Shown here piece after piece: positions 1 to 8,392 of a stretch of DNA of 64,000 bases. The DNA comes from Kribbella solani (GTDB lineage Bacteria > Actinomycetota > Actinomycetes > Propionibacteriales > Kribbellaceae): NCBI RefSeq assembly GCF_014205295.1, contig NZ_JACHNF010000001.1, positions 6,882,001-6,946,000 on the forward strand. The letters run 5' to 3'. The notes under the pieces were generated by a model that saw only the letters and a list, made by a program, of their open reading frames with translations, ran no database searches and was not told the origin of the DNA. The position numbers and the translations under genes were made by a program. The number at the start of each line of letters is the position of its first letter. The stretch's first letter is position 1.

Positions 1-817
1 CGTCATGGGTGACGAAGTTGTAGATTTCGACGATCAGCGGATGCTCGACCCGGGCCAGGAACTGCTGCTCGGCGATCGCGGCCGCGACGGCGTCCGGGTC
101 CTCGGAGTTCAGCAGGCCCTTCAGTACCACCCAGCGGTCGGACACGTTCCGGTCCTGGGCCAGGTAGATCCAGCCGAAACCACCGTGCGCGAGACAACCG
201 GCCACCTGGTACTGCCCGCCGACCAGATCACCCGCGTGCAGCTTCGGAGCGAACGAGAACCGGCTGCGGCACTTCGGGCAGAACCCTTCGGTACGGCCGG
301 GCTGGCCGTTGCGCGACCGGCCGACCTCGTTGCCGCAGCTCGGGCAGTTCCGCCGGTCCTCCGGGACCATCGGGTTGGCCAGAATCGCCGTACTGGCGTC
401 GATCGCGGGGATCGACGGTACGTTGGTGAGGCCGGCGCCGAGCCGCGCGCCGCGCAACCGGGTGGACGACGTACCCAGCTTGCGGGTCAGTTTCGAGCCG
501 GCCTGGGCCGCGCGGGCCGAACCGAGCGGCGTCGAGGCCAGGCGGTTGGAGGCGCGCGAAACGGTCGACACCGAGCTGATCGGGTCGGGATCGGGTGCTT
601 CCGCACGCTCCGCGGCCGGTGAGCCGCACACGTCGCAGTACCCATCGGCGTACGTCCCGGTGCACCCCGGCTGAACACAAGCGCCGGCCGCGGCGGATGC
701 TGCGGGAGCGGAGGCGGCCGGAGCAGACGAGGCAGCTGGGGAGCCGCAGACGTCGCAGTAGCCGTCCAGGATGCTGCCGGTGCAGCCCGGCTGGGTGCAA
801 GCGGTGGTGGTCGTCAT
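1..817 (-). CDS. pknG: Serine/threonine kinase PknG, N-terminal part (cut by window edge)
   Basis: First ~272 residues of a soluble PknG-type kinase; the frame stays open to the left edge, so the rest of the kinase and the expected TPR region are outside. Two near-identical cysteine repeats come first (residues 7-28 and 47-68, each ending DGYCDVCGSPA), then an Ala/Ser-rich and basic linker, a rubredoxin-like zinc knuckle (CPSC at 158-161, CPKC at 180-183) and the kinase start, with glycine loop GGFGWIYL (212-219) and lysine 233 in VVLKG. In mycobacteria PknG phosphorylates GarA in response to amino-acid sensing by GlnH/GlnX, and both partners are encoded just upstream here. The start overlaps the preceding stop as ATGA, so translation is coupled. 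Confidence 0.93.
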   Translation of the reverse strand, partial: MTTTTACTQPGCTGSILDGYCDVCGSPAASSAPAASAPAASAAAGACVQPGCTGTYADGYCDVCGSPAAERAEAPDPDPISSVSTVSRASNRLASTPLGSARAAQAGSKLTRKLGTSSTRLRGARLGAGLTNVPSIPAIDASTAILANPMVPEDRRNCPSCGNEVGRSRNGQPGRTEGFCPKCRSRFSFAPKLHAGDLVGGQYQVAGCLAHGGFGWIYLAQDRNVSDRWVVLKGLLNSEDPDAVAAAIAEQQFLARVEHPLIVEIYNFVTHD

Positions 818-1929
818 TTCGTCCCTTCCAGGTAGGCCTGGTAGGCCGCTACCAGTGCACCGAGGCGGGCCAGGTCGGTCGGCTCCGCCTCGATCACCGC
901 CCGGCCGCGCCGGTACAGCTCGGCGAGATCTTCGTTGCCGGCAGCAACACTTGCCGCCTTCACCTGATAGGCGTCCAGCAGCTGACTCAGTTCGTCCCGC
1001 CGTTCGAGCACCGCGCCGTACGCCGCCTGTGCCTGCCCGAGCGCGCGCCGGACCGCGTCCAGCCGGGTCAGGTACCGCGTCAGCTCGGCCGGCGTGTTCG
1101 GCACCGGTCCAAGCGCGGTCACGTCCGGTACGCCGAGGCGTGGCGCGGGCGTGACCGCGGCAACCGCCTTGTCGGCGAGCGCGCGCACCGCCGTACCCTG
1201 CGCTTCCAGCTCGGACCGCAGCGTACGCGCGCGAGCCACGTCCGCCGCACGTTCTTTGCGAGTCGCCGCGCCGACGATCAGATCCCGCTCGGTCTTCGCG
1301 GTGGCCAGCTCCAGCGGGCCGATCAGCCCGCCGATGTCCGCGCCGCGTTTGTTGCGTTCGGCAAGGTCCGTCAGGCGGCGATCCAGGTCGTGGTGCTCGG
1401 CAAGCGCCTGGTTGCGTACGTTCGCGGGCTCTTGTTTGACCAGGTCACTGATCCGTTCCACGTCGGCCCGCAACCGCCGCAGCCGCGCGGCCAGGTCGGC
1501 GTCGCCGGGCTCGAGCGCGAGCTTGGCGCGCAGGCTCGACGCCAGCGCGTCCGACAACTTGCATGCCTCGGGCAACGAAACCGCGAGTGAGCCGCCGGCG
1601 CCGCCCGCGTCCAGTCCGCCCCAGATCAGCGCGGAGATCCGCTCGGTTTCCTGCACGCCGACGCGGCCCGAGTCCCAGCTGACCAGGATCAGCTCGTACC
1701 GGTCCGAAACCGCCTTCCAGACCGTCATGCTGAGCACCACATCCGCGCTCAGCGCATCGGCATCCGGCGAGTGCAACGCGGCGGTGTCGAGCTCGTCCAG
1801 CTCCGCCTTCCGCCGGTCCCGCCACTCGCCGAGCGCGGTCAGGAAGGACAGCAGCTCCGTCGCCGGAACGCTGCTCCCCATCCGTCCCGGCGGCGGTGGC
1901 GCCGAGACTGTCGGCGTACGCACCGTCAT
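814..1929 (-). CDS. Coiled-coil protein of the PknG operon, function unknown
   Basis: A 371-residue protein that I do not recognise as a named family. It is rich in Ala, Leu, Glu and Arg with long heptad-like stretches (roughly residues 130-370) and has no signal peptide or membrane segment, so a cytoplasmic helical scaffold is likely. A short proline-rich head (about residues 9-15) precedes the helical body. It lies between glnH and pknG and overlaps both by ATGA junctions, so it is almost certainly made together with them. The M. tuberculosis pknG-glnH-glnX operon has no gene at this position, so this could be an adaptor between the membrane sensor and the kinase; that role is inference from position only. 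Confidence 0.85.
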   Translation of the reverse strand: MTVRTPTVSAPPPPGRMGSSVPATELLSFLTALGEWRDRRKAELDELDTAALHSPDADALSADVVLSMTVWKAVSDRYELILVSWDSGRVGVQETERISALIWGGLDAGGAGGSLAVSLPEACKLSDALASSLRAKLALEPGDADLAARLRRLRADVERISDLVKQEPANVRNQALAEHHDLDRRLTDLAERNKRGADIGGLIGPLELATAKTERDLIVGAATRKERAADVARARTLRSELEAQGTAVRALADKAVAAVTPAPRLGVPDVTALGPVPNTPAELTRYLTRLDAVRRALGQAQAAYGAVLERRDELSQLLDAYQVKAASVAAGNEDLAELYRRGRAVIEAEPTDLARLGALVAAYQAYLEGTK

Positions 1930-2897
1930 CGGCCGTAGACCGCGACCGGAGGAGCCGGCAGTTTGCCCAGGTCAGGCATCAGCCACTTGTTGTAGGACCC
2001 CATCCAGGTCCCGTCGGTCTTGATCTTCTCCAGGACACCGTTGACGAACTTCACGAACTCGATGTTGTTCTTGTTGATCCCCAGCCCGTACGGCTCGTCG
2101 CTGATCCGCTCGGTGAGCACCTTCGCGTACGGGTCCTGCGCGGCGTCACCGGCGAGCACGGTGTCGTCGCCACTGATCCCCGCCGCCTTGCCCTGCTGGA
2201 ACAGGACCAGGCAGCCGGTGTCGGAGTCGGCGGTGACCGGCTTGATCTTCGGGTTCGCCTTCTTCAGGTTGTCCAGGCTGGTCGATCCGGCCGGGGCGCA
2301 GATCGTCTGACCGGACAGGTCGGCGAGTTTCGTGGCCTTCGAGTCGAGCTGGACGAGGGTCTTCTGGCCGGACCGGTAGTACTCGGCCGAGAACGCGATC
2401 TGGTTCCAGCGGGCGCAGTTGATGGTGATGTTCCGGGCGACGATGTCGACCAGGTTCTGCTGCAGTACGGGGATGCGCTGCGGGCTGGAGATCACCCGGA
2501 ACTCGACCTTGTGCGGCTGCCCCTTCGCGGGCGGACCGAAGATCGCATCGGCGACCGCGTTGATCATGTCGATGTCGAAACCCTCGATCTGCCCGGTGAT
2601 CGGGTTCCGCGAGCCGAGGTGCAGGCTGTCCGCCGACACGCCCGCGATCAGCCGCCCGCGCTTCTGGATGTCCGCCATCGTCGTGCCGGCCGGCATCTGC
2701 ATCGGGGCGGGCAGCGGCCCGTCCGGTGCGTACGACGCGAGTTCCTTGGTCTTGTCGCATGACTCGGCCGGGGCGGGCGCGGCCGACGAGGTGGTCGGCT
2801 GTGGCGCCGCCGGGATCTCGGTGGCGGCGTAGTTGCCGGTGCCACAGGCGGTGAGCAGGAGCGCGGTGGCGGCGGCGATCGGGATCAGCTTCTTCAT
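1926..2897 (-). CDS. glnH: GlnH-like amino-acid-binding lipoprotein
   Basis: Family-3 periplasmic solute-binding protein of 323 residues. A short lysine-containing signal peptide ends in the lipobox LLTAC, so the mature protein is a membrane-anchored lipoprotein. The ligand fold carries typical SBP_bac_3 blocks such as GFDIDMINAVADAIFG and a terminal GSYNKWL. In mycobacteria GlnH binds Asp, Glu or Asn and signals through GlnX to PknG; no ABC permease or ATPase genes are adjacent here, which favours a sensory rather than transport role. I chose the ATG at 2897 because it overlaps the glnX stop (ATGA) and begins the signal peptide directly. Confidence 0.93.
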   Translation of the reverse strand: MKKLIPIAAATALLLTACGTGNYAATEIPAAPQPTTSSAAPAPAESCDKTKELASYAPDGPLPAPMQMPAGTTMADIQKRGRLIAGVSADSLHLGSRNPITGQIEGFDIDMINAVADAIFGPPAKGQPHKVEFRVISSPQRIPVLQQNLVDIVARNITINCARWNQIAFSAEYYRSGQKTLVQLDSKATKLADLSGQTICAPAGSTSLDNLKKANPKIKPVTADSDTGCLVLFQQGKAAGISGDDTVLAGDAAQDPYAKVLTERISDEPYGLGINKNNIEFVKFVNGVLEKIKTDGTWMGSYNKWLMPDLGKLPAPPVAVYGR

Positions 2898-4219
2898 CGG
2901 TACTCCTCCAGTCGCTGCGACATGCCCCACGCGACCAGCAGCGCGGCGGCGATGCCCACGGCCAGACCGAGCCAGCCGAGCGGCGCCAACCCGGTCCGGG
3001 CGTCACCGAGCTTGCCCTGCACCGCGCTGCTCGCCTCCTGCAAACGCTGGTCGGACGTACTGTCGAACTGGTCGAAGGCGGTCACCGAGTCCGTCGAGTA
3101 CGGTGTCTTGGCCTGACCGATCGCGATGCTCACGGCGTTGTCCCACTGGCCCTTGCTGTCCTGGTCGCGGATGTACTTGTGCACGGTGCCGTAGGTCAGC
3201 CACTGCGACTGCAGCGCACTGTCCCCGAGTTTGTCCACCTGGTTGAGCACTTCGCCGGCTGACGCGTTGTACGCCTTGTCGAAGCTGTCGCCCGAACCAC
3301 GCGCGATCAGCGTCAGACTCTCGTTCGAGCGGGCGTCGTACGCGGCGATCCGGGCGCGGGACAGTCCGACCGTACGGTCGTACGCGCCGTGATTGGTGTC
3401 GTTCGCCGCGCTCGATGCGCCGGCCAGGAGGACCCCGCCGATGACCGTGGTGAGCAGTACGAGTACGCCGCCGGCGGCGATCGGGACGTTGAGATAGCGG
3501 TGCGTACGACGGGCGAGCCAGCGCAGCGTGAGCGCGAAGATCAGCAGCGTGAGTACGCCGCCGGCGATCACCCAGATCGTGCCGTACCCGACGCCGTCGA
3601 ACTCGGTACCGACGCGCTTCTCGTTCGCGTCCACCAGTGCTTTCACCAGCGGGAGCGAGTCGTTCTGGAGAACCGAGTTCGCGTCCTTCAGGTACTGGGA
3701 ACCGATCGGTAGACCCTGGCGGTTGTTCGCGCGGGCCTGCTCGATCAGGCCTTCGTACGTGATCAGGGTCTTGTTCAGCGCGCCCAGCGCGTCGCGGTCG
3801 GCCGGTTGCGCGGTCGCCGCCTCGGCGATCAGGCCGGCCGCGGCCGCGAGCGAGTCGACGAACTGCTGGCGTTGCCCGGGTGGTTCCAGGCCGCCGACCA
3901 GGAAGGCGTTCGTCGCGTCGGCGTTCGCGCTGACCAGGTTGGTGTGGATCGCCTGAATCCGGACCAGCTGGGCGGCGTTGTCCTGCGCGCGCTGCAAGGC
4001 GCCGTCGGACTGCTGGAAACCCTGCGCGGCGGCGAGACCGAAAACCACACTCATCGCCGCGGCCAGGATCAGGAACGCGCGCATCCGGCCCGGCGTACCG
4101 TCGAACCAGCGCGCGACCGCGCCACGCCCGGCCGGGCCTGGGGCCGGCGCCTGGACCGCTGTACCAGCTGGTGCGGCCGGCGACCAGGTCGCGGGCGGCG
4201 CACTCTGCGTCTGGGTCAC
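2894..4219 (-). CDS. glnX: GlnX-like four-helix membrane sensor
   Basis: Membrane protein of 441 residues with a GTG start that overlaps the stop of the AAA+ gene (GTGA). A Pro/Ala-rich cytoplasmic head is followed by four predicted membrane helices: about residues 49-66, 212-231, 248-268 and near the C-terminus (about 413-432). Two helical extracytoplasmic loops of ~140 residues lie between helices 1-2 and 3-4. This topology and the position next to glnH match mycobacterial GlnX (Rv0412c), which relays GlnH ligand binding to PknG. The head faces the cytoplasm and could contact PknG or the coiled-coil protein; that contact is inferred. Confidence 0.88.
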   Translation of the reverse strand: MTQTQSAPPATWSPAAPAGTAVQAPAPGPAGRGAVARWFDGTPGRMRAFLILAAAMSVVFGLAAAQGFQQSDGALQRAQDNAAQLVRIQAIHTNLVSANADATNAFLVGGLEPPGQRQQFVDSLAAAAGLIAEAATAQPADRDALGALNKTLITYEGLIEQARANNRQGLPIGSQYLKDANSVLQNDSLPLVKALVDANEKRVGTEFDGVGYGTIWVIAGGVLTLLIFALTLRWLARRTHRYLNVPIAAGGVLVLLTTVIGGVLLAGASSAANDTNHGAYDRTVGLSRARIAAYDARSNESLTLIARGSGDSFDKAYNASAGEVLNQVDKLGDSALQSQWLTYGTVHKYIRDQDSKGQWDNAVSIAIGQAKTPYSTDSVTAFDQFDSTSDQRLQEASSAVQGKLGDARTGLAPLGWLGLAVGIAAALLVAWGMSQRLEEYR

Positions 4220-5610
4220 GCCGTTTCTCCTTGCTCGCTCTGCTCGCCGGACGGCTCGCCTGCTGCTCGCCCCGCCTCTGGCTCCCCGGCCTCTGACTGC
4301 TCGGCCTCGGGTTGTTCTGGGTCGGGTTCTTCGGTGAGGTCTGTTGGGAGGATCTGACGCAGTTGGTCGGTGGTCGGTGCCGTCACGTCGCGCAACCGCC
4401 ACGCCTGCCGGCCGATCGCTGCCTCGAGTACGTTCCGCGCGAACCGCCCGTTGCCGAACGAACTGTCCCGCGGCGTCTCCGCGAGAATCTCCTCAAACGC
4501 CTCCACCGCCGCCGGCACCAACTCGTAGTCAGCTGCCGTCGCCAAACCGGTAAGAATCTCGGTCAGCTCGTCATCCGCGTAGTTCTCGAACTCGATGGTG
4601 GTCCGGAACCGGCTGGCAAGACCCGGGTTCGCCGCGATGAACGTACGCATCGGTTCGGGGTAGCCGGCAACGATCACCACCAGGTCGTCGCGGCGGTCCT
4701 CCATCTCCTTGACCAGAGTGTCGACCGCCTCCCGTCCGTACTGATCGGCGCCGTTGTCACCCGCGGTCAGGCTGTACGCCTCGTCGATGAACAACACTCC
4801 ACCGGCGGCCGACTCGACCACCTCGGCGGTCTTGGTCGCGGTCTGTCCGAGATACCCCGCGACCAGCTCGGACCGGTCGACCTCAACCAGCTGCCCCTTG
4901 GACAACAGACCAAGCGCCTTGTAGATCCCACTCACCAGCCGCGCGACGGTCGTCTTCCCGGTCCCCGGATTCCCCACGAACACCAGATGCCGCGTGATCG
5001 TAGGACTCTTCAACCCCGCCTCGACCCGCAACTTCTCCACCCGCAACACCGCAACCTGCCGATGCACTTCCCGCTTGACCCGCCCAAGCCCAGTAAGCCC
5101 ATCCAACTCCCCAAGCAACTCCTCAACCGACTTCTCCGGAACCTCTGCAGACTTCTTTTCCGGTTCTTTGGGTTCGGGAGCTGGGGTTGAGGTGAGTTGT
5201 ACTGGCTGGGCTCCTGCTGCTTGTAGTTGTGCTGCTGCTGCGACGGATGCGTTCCCCACCACGCGCATGGTTGGTTCGCCGAGGGTGCAGGCTGCTGACG
5301 CGACCTCGGCCAGCGCCTGCGCGTACGCGACCCGCTCCGGCGAACCCGCCGCGATCAGCTCACTCAGTACGCCGGTGGGCGCCCCACGCCAGCGACGTCC
5401 GCGAACAGCCGCGTCGAAGAAGTCCTGGATCGTGGCCCCGTCGATCACCGTGCTCCAGTCGGCAGGCGCACCAGGCGCGGATTCAGCCACCGCGGCCGCC
5501 AACGCCAGCGCCTCAGCCCGAGCCCGCTCTTCGCCGACCCCAGCCCGCGCCGCAACCACCAGCACTCCCGCCAACGCCTCCCGCAAAGAACTACCCCCCA
5601 CGCCACTCAT
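4216..5610 (-). CDS. CbxX/CfqX (EccA-like) AAA+ ATPase
   Basis: AAA+ ATPase of 464 residues. An N-terminal helical region (about 1-150) is followed by a single AAA+ module with Walker A GNPGTGKTT, Walker B GVLFIDEAYSL and the sensor region VIVAGYPEPM, the pattern of the CbxX/CfqX group that includes the C-terminal domain of type VII ATPases EccA. The last ~35 residues are an acidic Glu/Pro/Gln tail with imperfect repeats (PEAEQSEAGEPEAG). No ESX genes are nearby, so a type VII role is not supported. It overlaps the genes on both sides by 4 bases and probably remodels a partner encoded in the same operon (inference). Confidence 0.9.
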   Translation of the reverse strand: MSGVGGSSLREALAGVLVVAARAGVGEERARAEALALAAAVAESAPGAPADWSTVIDGATIQDFFDAAVRGRRWRGAPTGVLSELIAAGSPERVAYAQALAEVASAACTLGEPTMRVVGNASVAAAAQLQAAGAQPVQLTSTPAPEPKEPEKKSAEVPEKSVEELLGELDGLTGLGRVKREVHRQVAVLRVEKLRVEAGLKSPTITRHLVFVGNPGTGKTTVARLVSGIYKALGLLSKGQLVEVDRSELVAGYLGQTATKTAEVVESAAGGVLFIDEAYSLTAGDNGADQYGREAVDTLVKEMEDRRDDLVVIVAGYPEPMRTFIAANPGLASRFRTTIEFENYADDELTEILTGLATAADYELVPAAVEAFEEILAETPRDSSFGNGRFARNVLEAAIGRQAWRLRDVTAPTTDQLRQILPTDLTEEPDPEQPEAEQSEAGEPEAGRAAGEPSGEQSEQGETA

Positions 5611-6296
5611 GACCCACCCCGCCCCGGCGGCGGCACCAACGGCCCACCCGATCCAGCACCCGGTCCACCCGACCCAGCACCCGGTCCACCCGACCCAGCC
5701 CCGGGTCCCCCCGGCCCAGCGCCTGGCCCACCCGCCCCCGCGCCGGGGGATGCGTCCGGACCTGCAGGAGGCGCTGGAGTTGAACTGGTCGGGCCCAGAG
5801 CGAGAGTTCCGCCCGTGGAACCCGTGCCGAACTTCTCTTCCAGGAATCTGCCGTGCGCGATCAGCGCCGCCGCGTCCGCCCGGTTCACCGCGTCGAAAAC
5901 CTTGTCCATCGTCGCGCCCAGCAGATCCAGCTGGTCGATCAGGATCATCAGCGAGGTCTTCCCACGATCCACCGGCCGGGTGTCCGCCCACTGACGCGGC
6001 AGCCGCAGGTACCCGCCGATTGCCTCCGGCAAGTAGTCGGTCGCGGTCGCCATCACCGAGTACGCCTGCGCGCTGCCACCAAGGTTCCCCAACCGCGGAA
6101 TCGTCTCCCGTACCACCCGGACCACCCGCCCGACCCGCGACGCGACCACGGCCGGTACGGCACCACCGGCGACCAGTTCCTCGACGCGTACGAGCGCCGC
6201 GAGCAGGTCGTCGGTCGTCGGCGGCCCGGCTACCGGGGCAGGCTCGGGCTCCTCCTTGCGGCCGGTCAGCCGCGCGAAGAAGTCACCGAACGCCAC
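5607..6296 (-). CDS. Small operon protein with glycine/proline repeat tail, unknown
   Basis: A 229-residue protein of no family I recognise. The first ~160 residues look globular and helical, beginning with MAFGDFFARLTGRKEEPEP. The last ~65 residues are a low-complexity tail built of GGPGAGS-type repeats, visible in the DNA as tandem repeats of about 18 bases at roughly 5640-5720. No signal peptide or membrane helix is seen. It lies 29 bases after the TelA-like gene and overlaps the AAA+ gene (ATGA), which implies co-production with both. The repeat tail is probably disordered and may vary in length between strains. Confidence 0.82.
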   Translation of the reverse strand: MAFGDFFARLTGRKEEPEPAPVAGPPTTDDLLAALVRVEELVAGGAVPAVVASRVGRVVRVVRETIPRLGNLGGSAQAYSVMATATDYLPEAIGGYLRLPRQWADTRPVDRGKTSLMILIDQLDLLGATMDKVFDAVNRADAAALIAHGRFLEEKFGTGSTGGTLALGPTSSTPAPPAGPDASPGAGAGGPGAGPGGPGAGSGGPGAGSGGPGAGSGGPLVPPPGRGGS

Positions 6297-6325
6297 GAAA
6301 TCTCCCCCCAGTACCCGGACGTGGA

Positions 6326-7648
6326 TCAGCGACCGAGGTCGAGATCAAGGCTGCCGTGGACGACCTGCTGGTTCTGCTGTGCGACCCGGTCCAGGTACGA
6401 ACGCGACTTGGTCACCTCGTTCTCCAGCGTGCCGATCGTCGCGGCCATGTTGTCCAGCGCCTCGCTCTTGAACGTGTCGATCGCGTCCATCGTCGCGTAG
6501 ATGTTCGCGAACGCGGCCTGCAGCTGCGGCAGCCCGATCGTCGCGGACGCGGCCTGCTGCTGGATCGCGACCGAGTTGTCCTTGAGCATCTGCGAGGTGC
6601 GCTCGATCATCCCGCTGGTGGTGCTGTTCAGCGCGGTGATCTGGTCCAGTACGAGCTTCTGGTTGCCGAGTGCCTGCGCCACGATCACGGCCGTACGCAG
6701 CGCCGACACGGTGGTGGTGGAGGCGCGGTCGACGCCCTTGATCAGCTCGATGTTGTTCTTGATCACGATGTCGATGGCCAGGTAGTTCTGGATCGAGACC
6801 GCGAGCTGGGTGAGCAGGTCCTGGTGCTTCTGCCGGACGTAGAACAGCACGTCCTCGCGGAACGCCTTCGCCTTCTCCGGGTTCGTCGCGTCCAGCTCCG
6901 CGATCGCGGCGGACAGTCGCGCGTCCAGGCGCTCGGCGACGTACACGTACTGGTTCAGCCGGGTCATCGCGTCCCAGAGGTTCTGCTTCTCCAGGTTCAG
7001 CGCGGCGTTGTCCTTGCCGAGCTCGTCCTGCCCGTTGCGCAGGCTGTGCAGGATGCCTTCGAGATGGCTCTGCGCGCTCTGGTACTTGCGGAAGTAGTCC
7101 TCGATCTTGTCGCCGAACGGGATCATCCCGAGCAGCTTCTTCGGGCCGCTCGCTTCCTTCGGGTCCAGGTCCTCGACCGTACGGCGCAACTCGAGCAGGG
7201 TCTTGCCGACGGTCGATCCCTCGGACAGGCCGCCGCTCTGCAGCGCCTTCACCGGCGACTGCAGCAACCGGTTCGAGCTCTCGGCGGCCGCGCGGATGTC
7301 GACGTCACCCATGCTGCGTACGTCGCTCGCCTTCGCCGCGAACTCCGGCGACCGCGGCTCGGCCGCCATCAGCGCGTTCAGGAAGGTGTCGACCTTGGTG
7401 TCCAGCCCCGGCAACGCGGCCGCGTCCACGGCCGGCGCCATCGTCGGCGCGGCGGTGGTCGCGACCGGCTGTGACGGCGGCGGCGCGGTCAGTATCAGCC
7501 CCGGCGCGGTAGCCGTCGGCGGCTGCAACGGAGAAACCCCCGCCTGCGCGGCTGTCGGTTGTGGGGCGGCCGGCTGTGCGGCGGCCGCGGCGCCCGGCTG
7601 AATGGCGCCCGCGCCCGGCGTACCAGGCGTGTTGTCTGCTTCGGTCAT
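6326..7648 (-). CDS. TelA/KlaA-family toxic anion resistance protein
   Basis: First gene of the pknG operon: 440 residues preceded by the strong ribosome site GGAGGGG 8 bases before the ATG. After a disordered Ala/Pro/Thr head of ~80 residues comes a long helical TelA domain, recognisable by the block NLWDAMTRLNQYVYVAERLD and the downstream segment IDIVIKNNIELIKGVDRAST. TelA-family proteins occur in tellurite and stress clusters together with TerD proteins, but their biochemistry is unsettled and no ter genes lie here. Its place with an AAA+ ATPase and a kinase suggests envelope-stress or metabolic signalling (inference). A shorter start inside the head is possible. Confidence 0.9.
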   Translation of the reverse strand: MTEADNTPGTPGAGAIQPGAAAAAQPAAPQPTAAQAGVSPLQPPTATAPGLILTAPPPSQPVATTAAPTMAPAVDAAALPGLDTKVDTFLNALMAAEPRSPEFAAKASDVRSMGDVDIRAAAESSNRLLQSPVKALQSGGLSEGSTVGKTLLELRRTVEDLDPKEASGPKKLLGMIPFGDKIEDYFRKYQSAQSHLEGILHSLRNGQDELGKDNAALNLEKQNLWDAMTRLNQYVYVAERLDARLSAAIAELDATNPEKAKAFREDVLFYVRQKHQDLLTQLAVSIQNYLAIDIVIKNNIELIKGVDRASTTTVSALRTAVIVAQALGNQKLVLDQITALNSTTSGMIERTSQMLKDNSVAIQQQAASATIGLPQLQAAFANIYATMDAIDTFKSEALDNMAATIGTLENEVTKSRSYLDRVAQQNQQVVHGSLDLDLGR

Positions 7649-7772
7649 CGTCGTTCCCCTCCGGTGGCCTCCGCGAGCCGTCCCCTCCGCCCGCGCCCTG
7701 TCTCCTCCGTGACGCGCACACAATCTACGCGGTTCCCGGTCCCCCCGCCCCAGTCGTTAGCTACTCGTTGCT

Positions 7773-7938
7773 AGGTCCGGTGTGGTGATCCAGCGCCTAC
7801 TGCGCGTCACTCGGCACGGCACCTCGCTGCACGGGAGGAAAGGCCACGATGAAACCACATCGAGGCCTCCCCTCCCGCGCACCGAGCTACCGCACCGAGC
7901 ACCTGCTCGCTACGGCGCTGGATCACCACACCGGACCT
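7773..7938. repeat. Long imperfect palindrome with perfect 25-bp ends
   Basis: The outer arms 7773-7797 and 7914-7938 are perfect 25-base inverted repeats. The inner ~57 bases of each arm align with substitutions and two gaps down to a central small hairpin (CGATG/CATCG around 7847-7863). The whole could fold into one ~80-bp stem. The right arm enters the 3' end of dfrA and supplies its last codons and stop. Both arms carry a GGGAGG followed by ATG in mirror orientation, as in an inverted duplication of a leader region. No clear target-site duplication was seen. Confidence 0.85.
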
Positions 7939-8392
7939 GGCTGCGACGGAAGGAGACGAACGCGAACCCATCGTGAGCATCGCGGGACGTTTCGGTCCAG
8001 TGGGATGGGTCGATTGGTGGGAACGTCACGTCGCCGGTGGGGGACTGGGCTACTTCGGTGAGTTCGAGGGCGTCGGCGTGGGGGAGGGCCTGGCGGTAGA
8101 TTTCGCCGCCGCCGGCTACGAAGAGCGTGCCGTCGTACGCGAGCGCCTCGTCCAGGGAGTGGGCGACGGAGACGCCGTCGGCGGACCAGCCGGGTTGCCG
8201 GGTGACGACGACGGTGCGCCGGCCGGGTAGTGGGCGGCCGATAGAGTCGTACGTCTTGCGACCCATCACCAGCGTGTGGCCGAGGGTGAGTTGCTTGAAG
8301 CGCCGCAGGTCCTCGCGGATGCGCCAGGGCAGGTCGTTGTCCCGCCCGATCACACCGTTCTGTCCAACCGCGGCGATCAGTATCACGCTCAT
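7910..8392 (-). CDS. folA: Dihydrofolate reductase
   Basis: Type I DHFR of 160 residues that reduces dihydrofolate to tetrahydrofolate with NADPH. Visible family blocks are [17 protein letters not shown], the acidic catalytic residue in REDLRRFK (Asp28), [17 protein letters not shown] and the nucleotide-binding VAGGGEIY. It overlaps thyA by ATGA, the usual thyA-folA pairing that regenerates the folate consumed in dTMP synthesis. The last ~10 residues ([10 protein letters not shown]) and the TAG stop are encoded by the arm of the palindrome described separately and look like an extension beyond the normal DHFR end. Confidence 0.97.
   Translation of the reverse strand: MSVILIAAVGQNGVIGRDNDLPWRIREDLRRFKQLTLGHTLVMGRKTYDSIGRPLPGRRTVVVTRQPGWSADGVSVAHSLDEALAYDGTLFVAGGGEIYRQALPHADALELTEVAQSPTGDVTFPPIDPSHWTETSRDAHDGFAFVSFRRSQVRCGDPAP

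Noticed and set aside
4216-5610. Type VII secretion ATPase EccA
   Set aside because: Only the AAA+ module is similar; no EccB-E, EsxA/B or PE/PPE genes are present, and the operon is a PknG locus.
4994-7474. Very long plus-strand open frame (over 800 codons) opposite the TelA/AAA+ genes
   Set aside because: It runs antisense to well-supported genes, has biased Arg/Pro/Ala-rich composition and no recognisable domain; long shadow frames are expected at this GC content.
7782-8061. Short plus-strand frames with RBS-like GGGAGG and ATG inside the palindrome
   Set aside because: They run into the dfrA antisense strand and encode no recognisable protein; the RBS-ATG look is explained by the inverted repeat.
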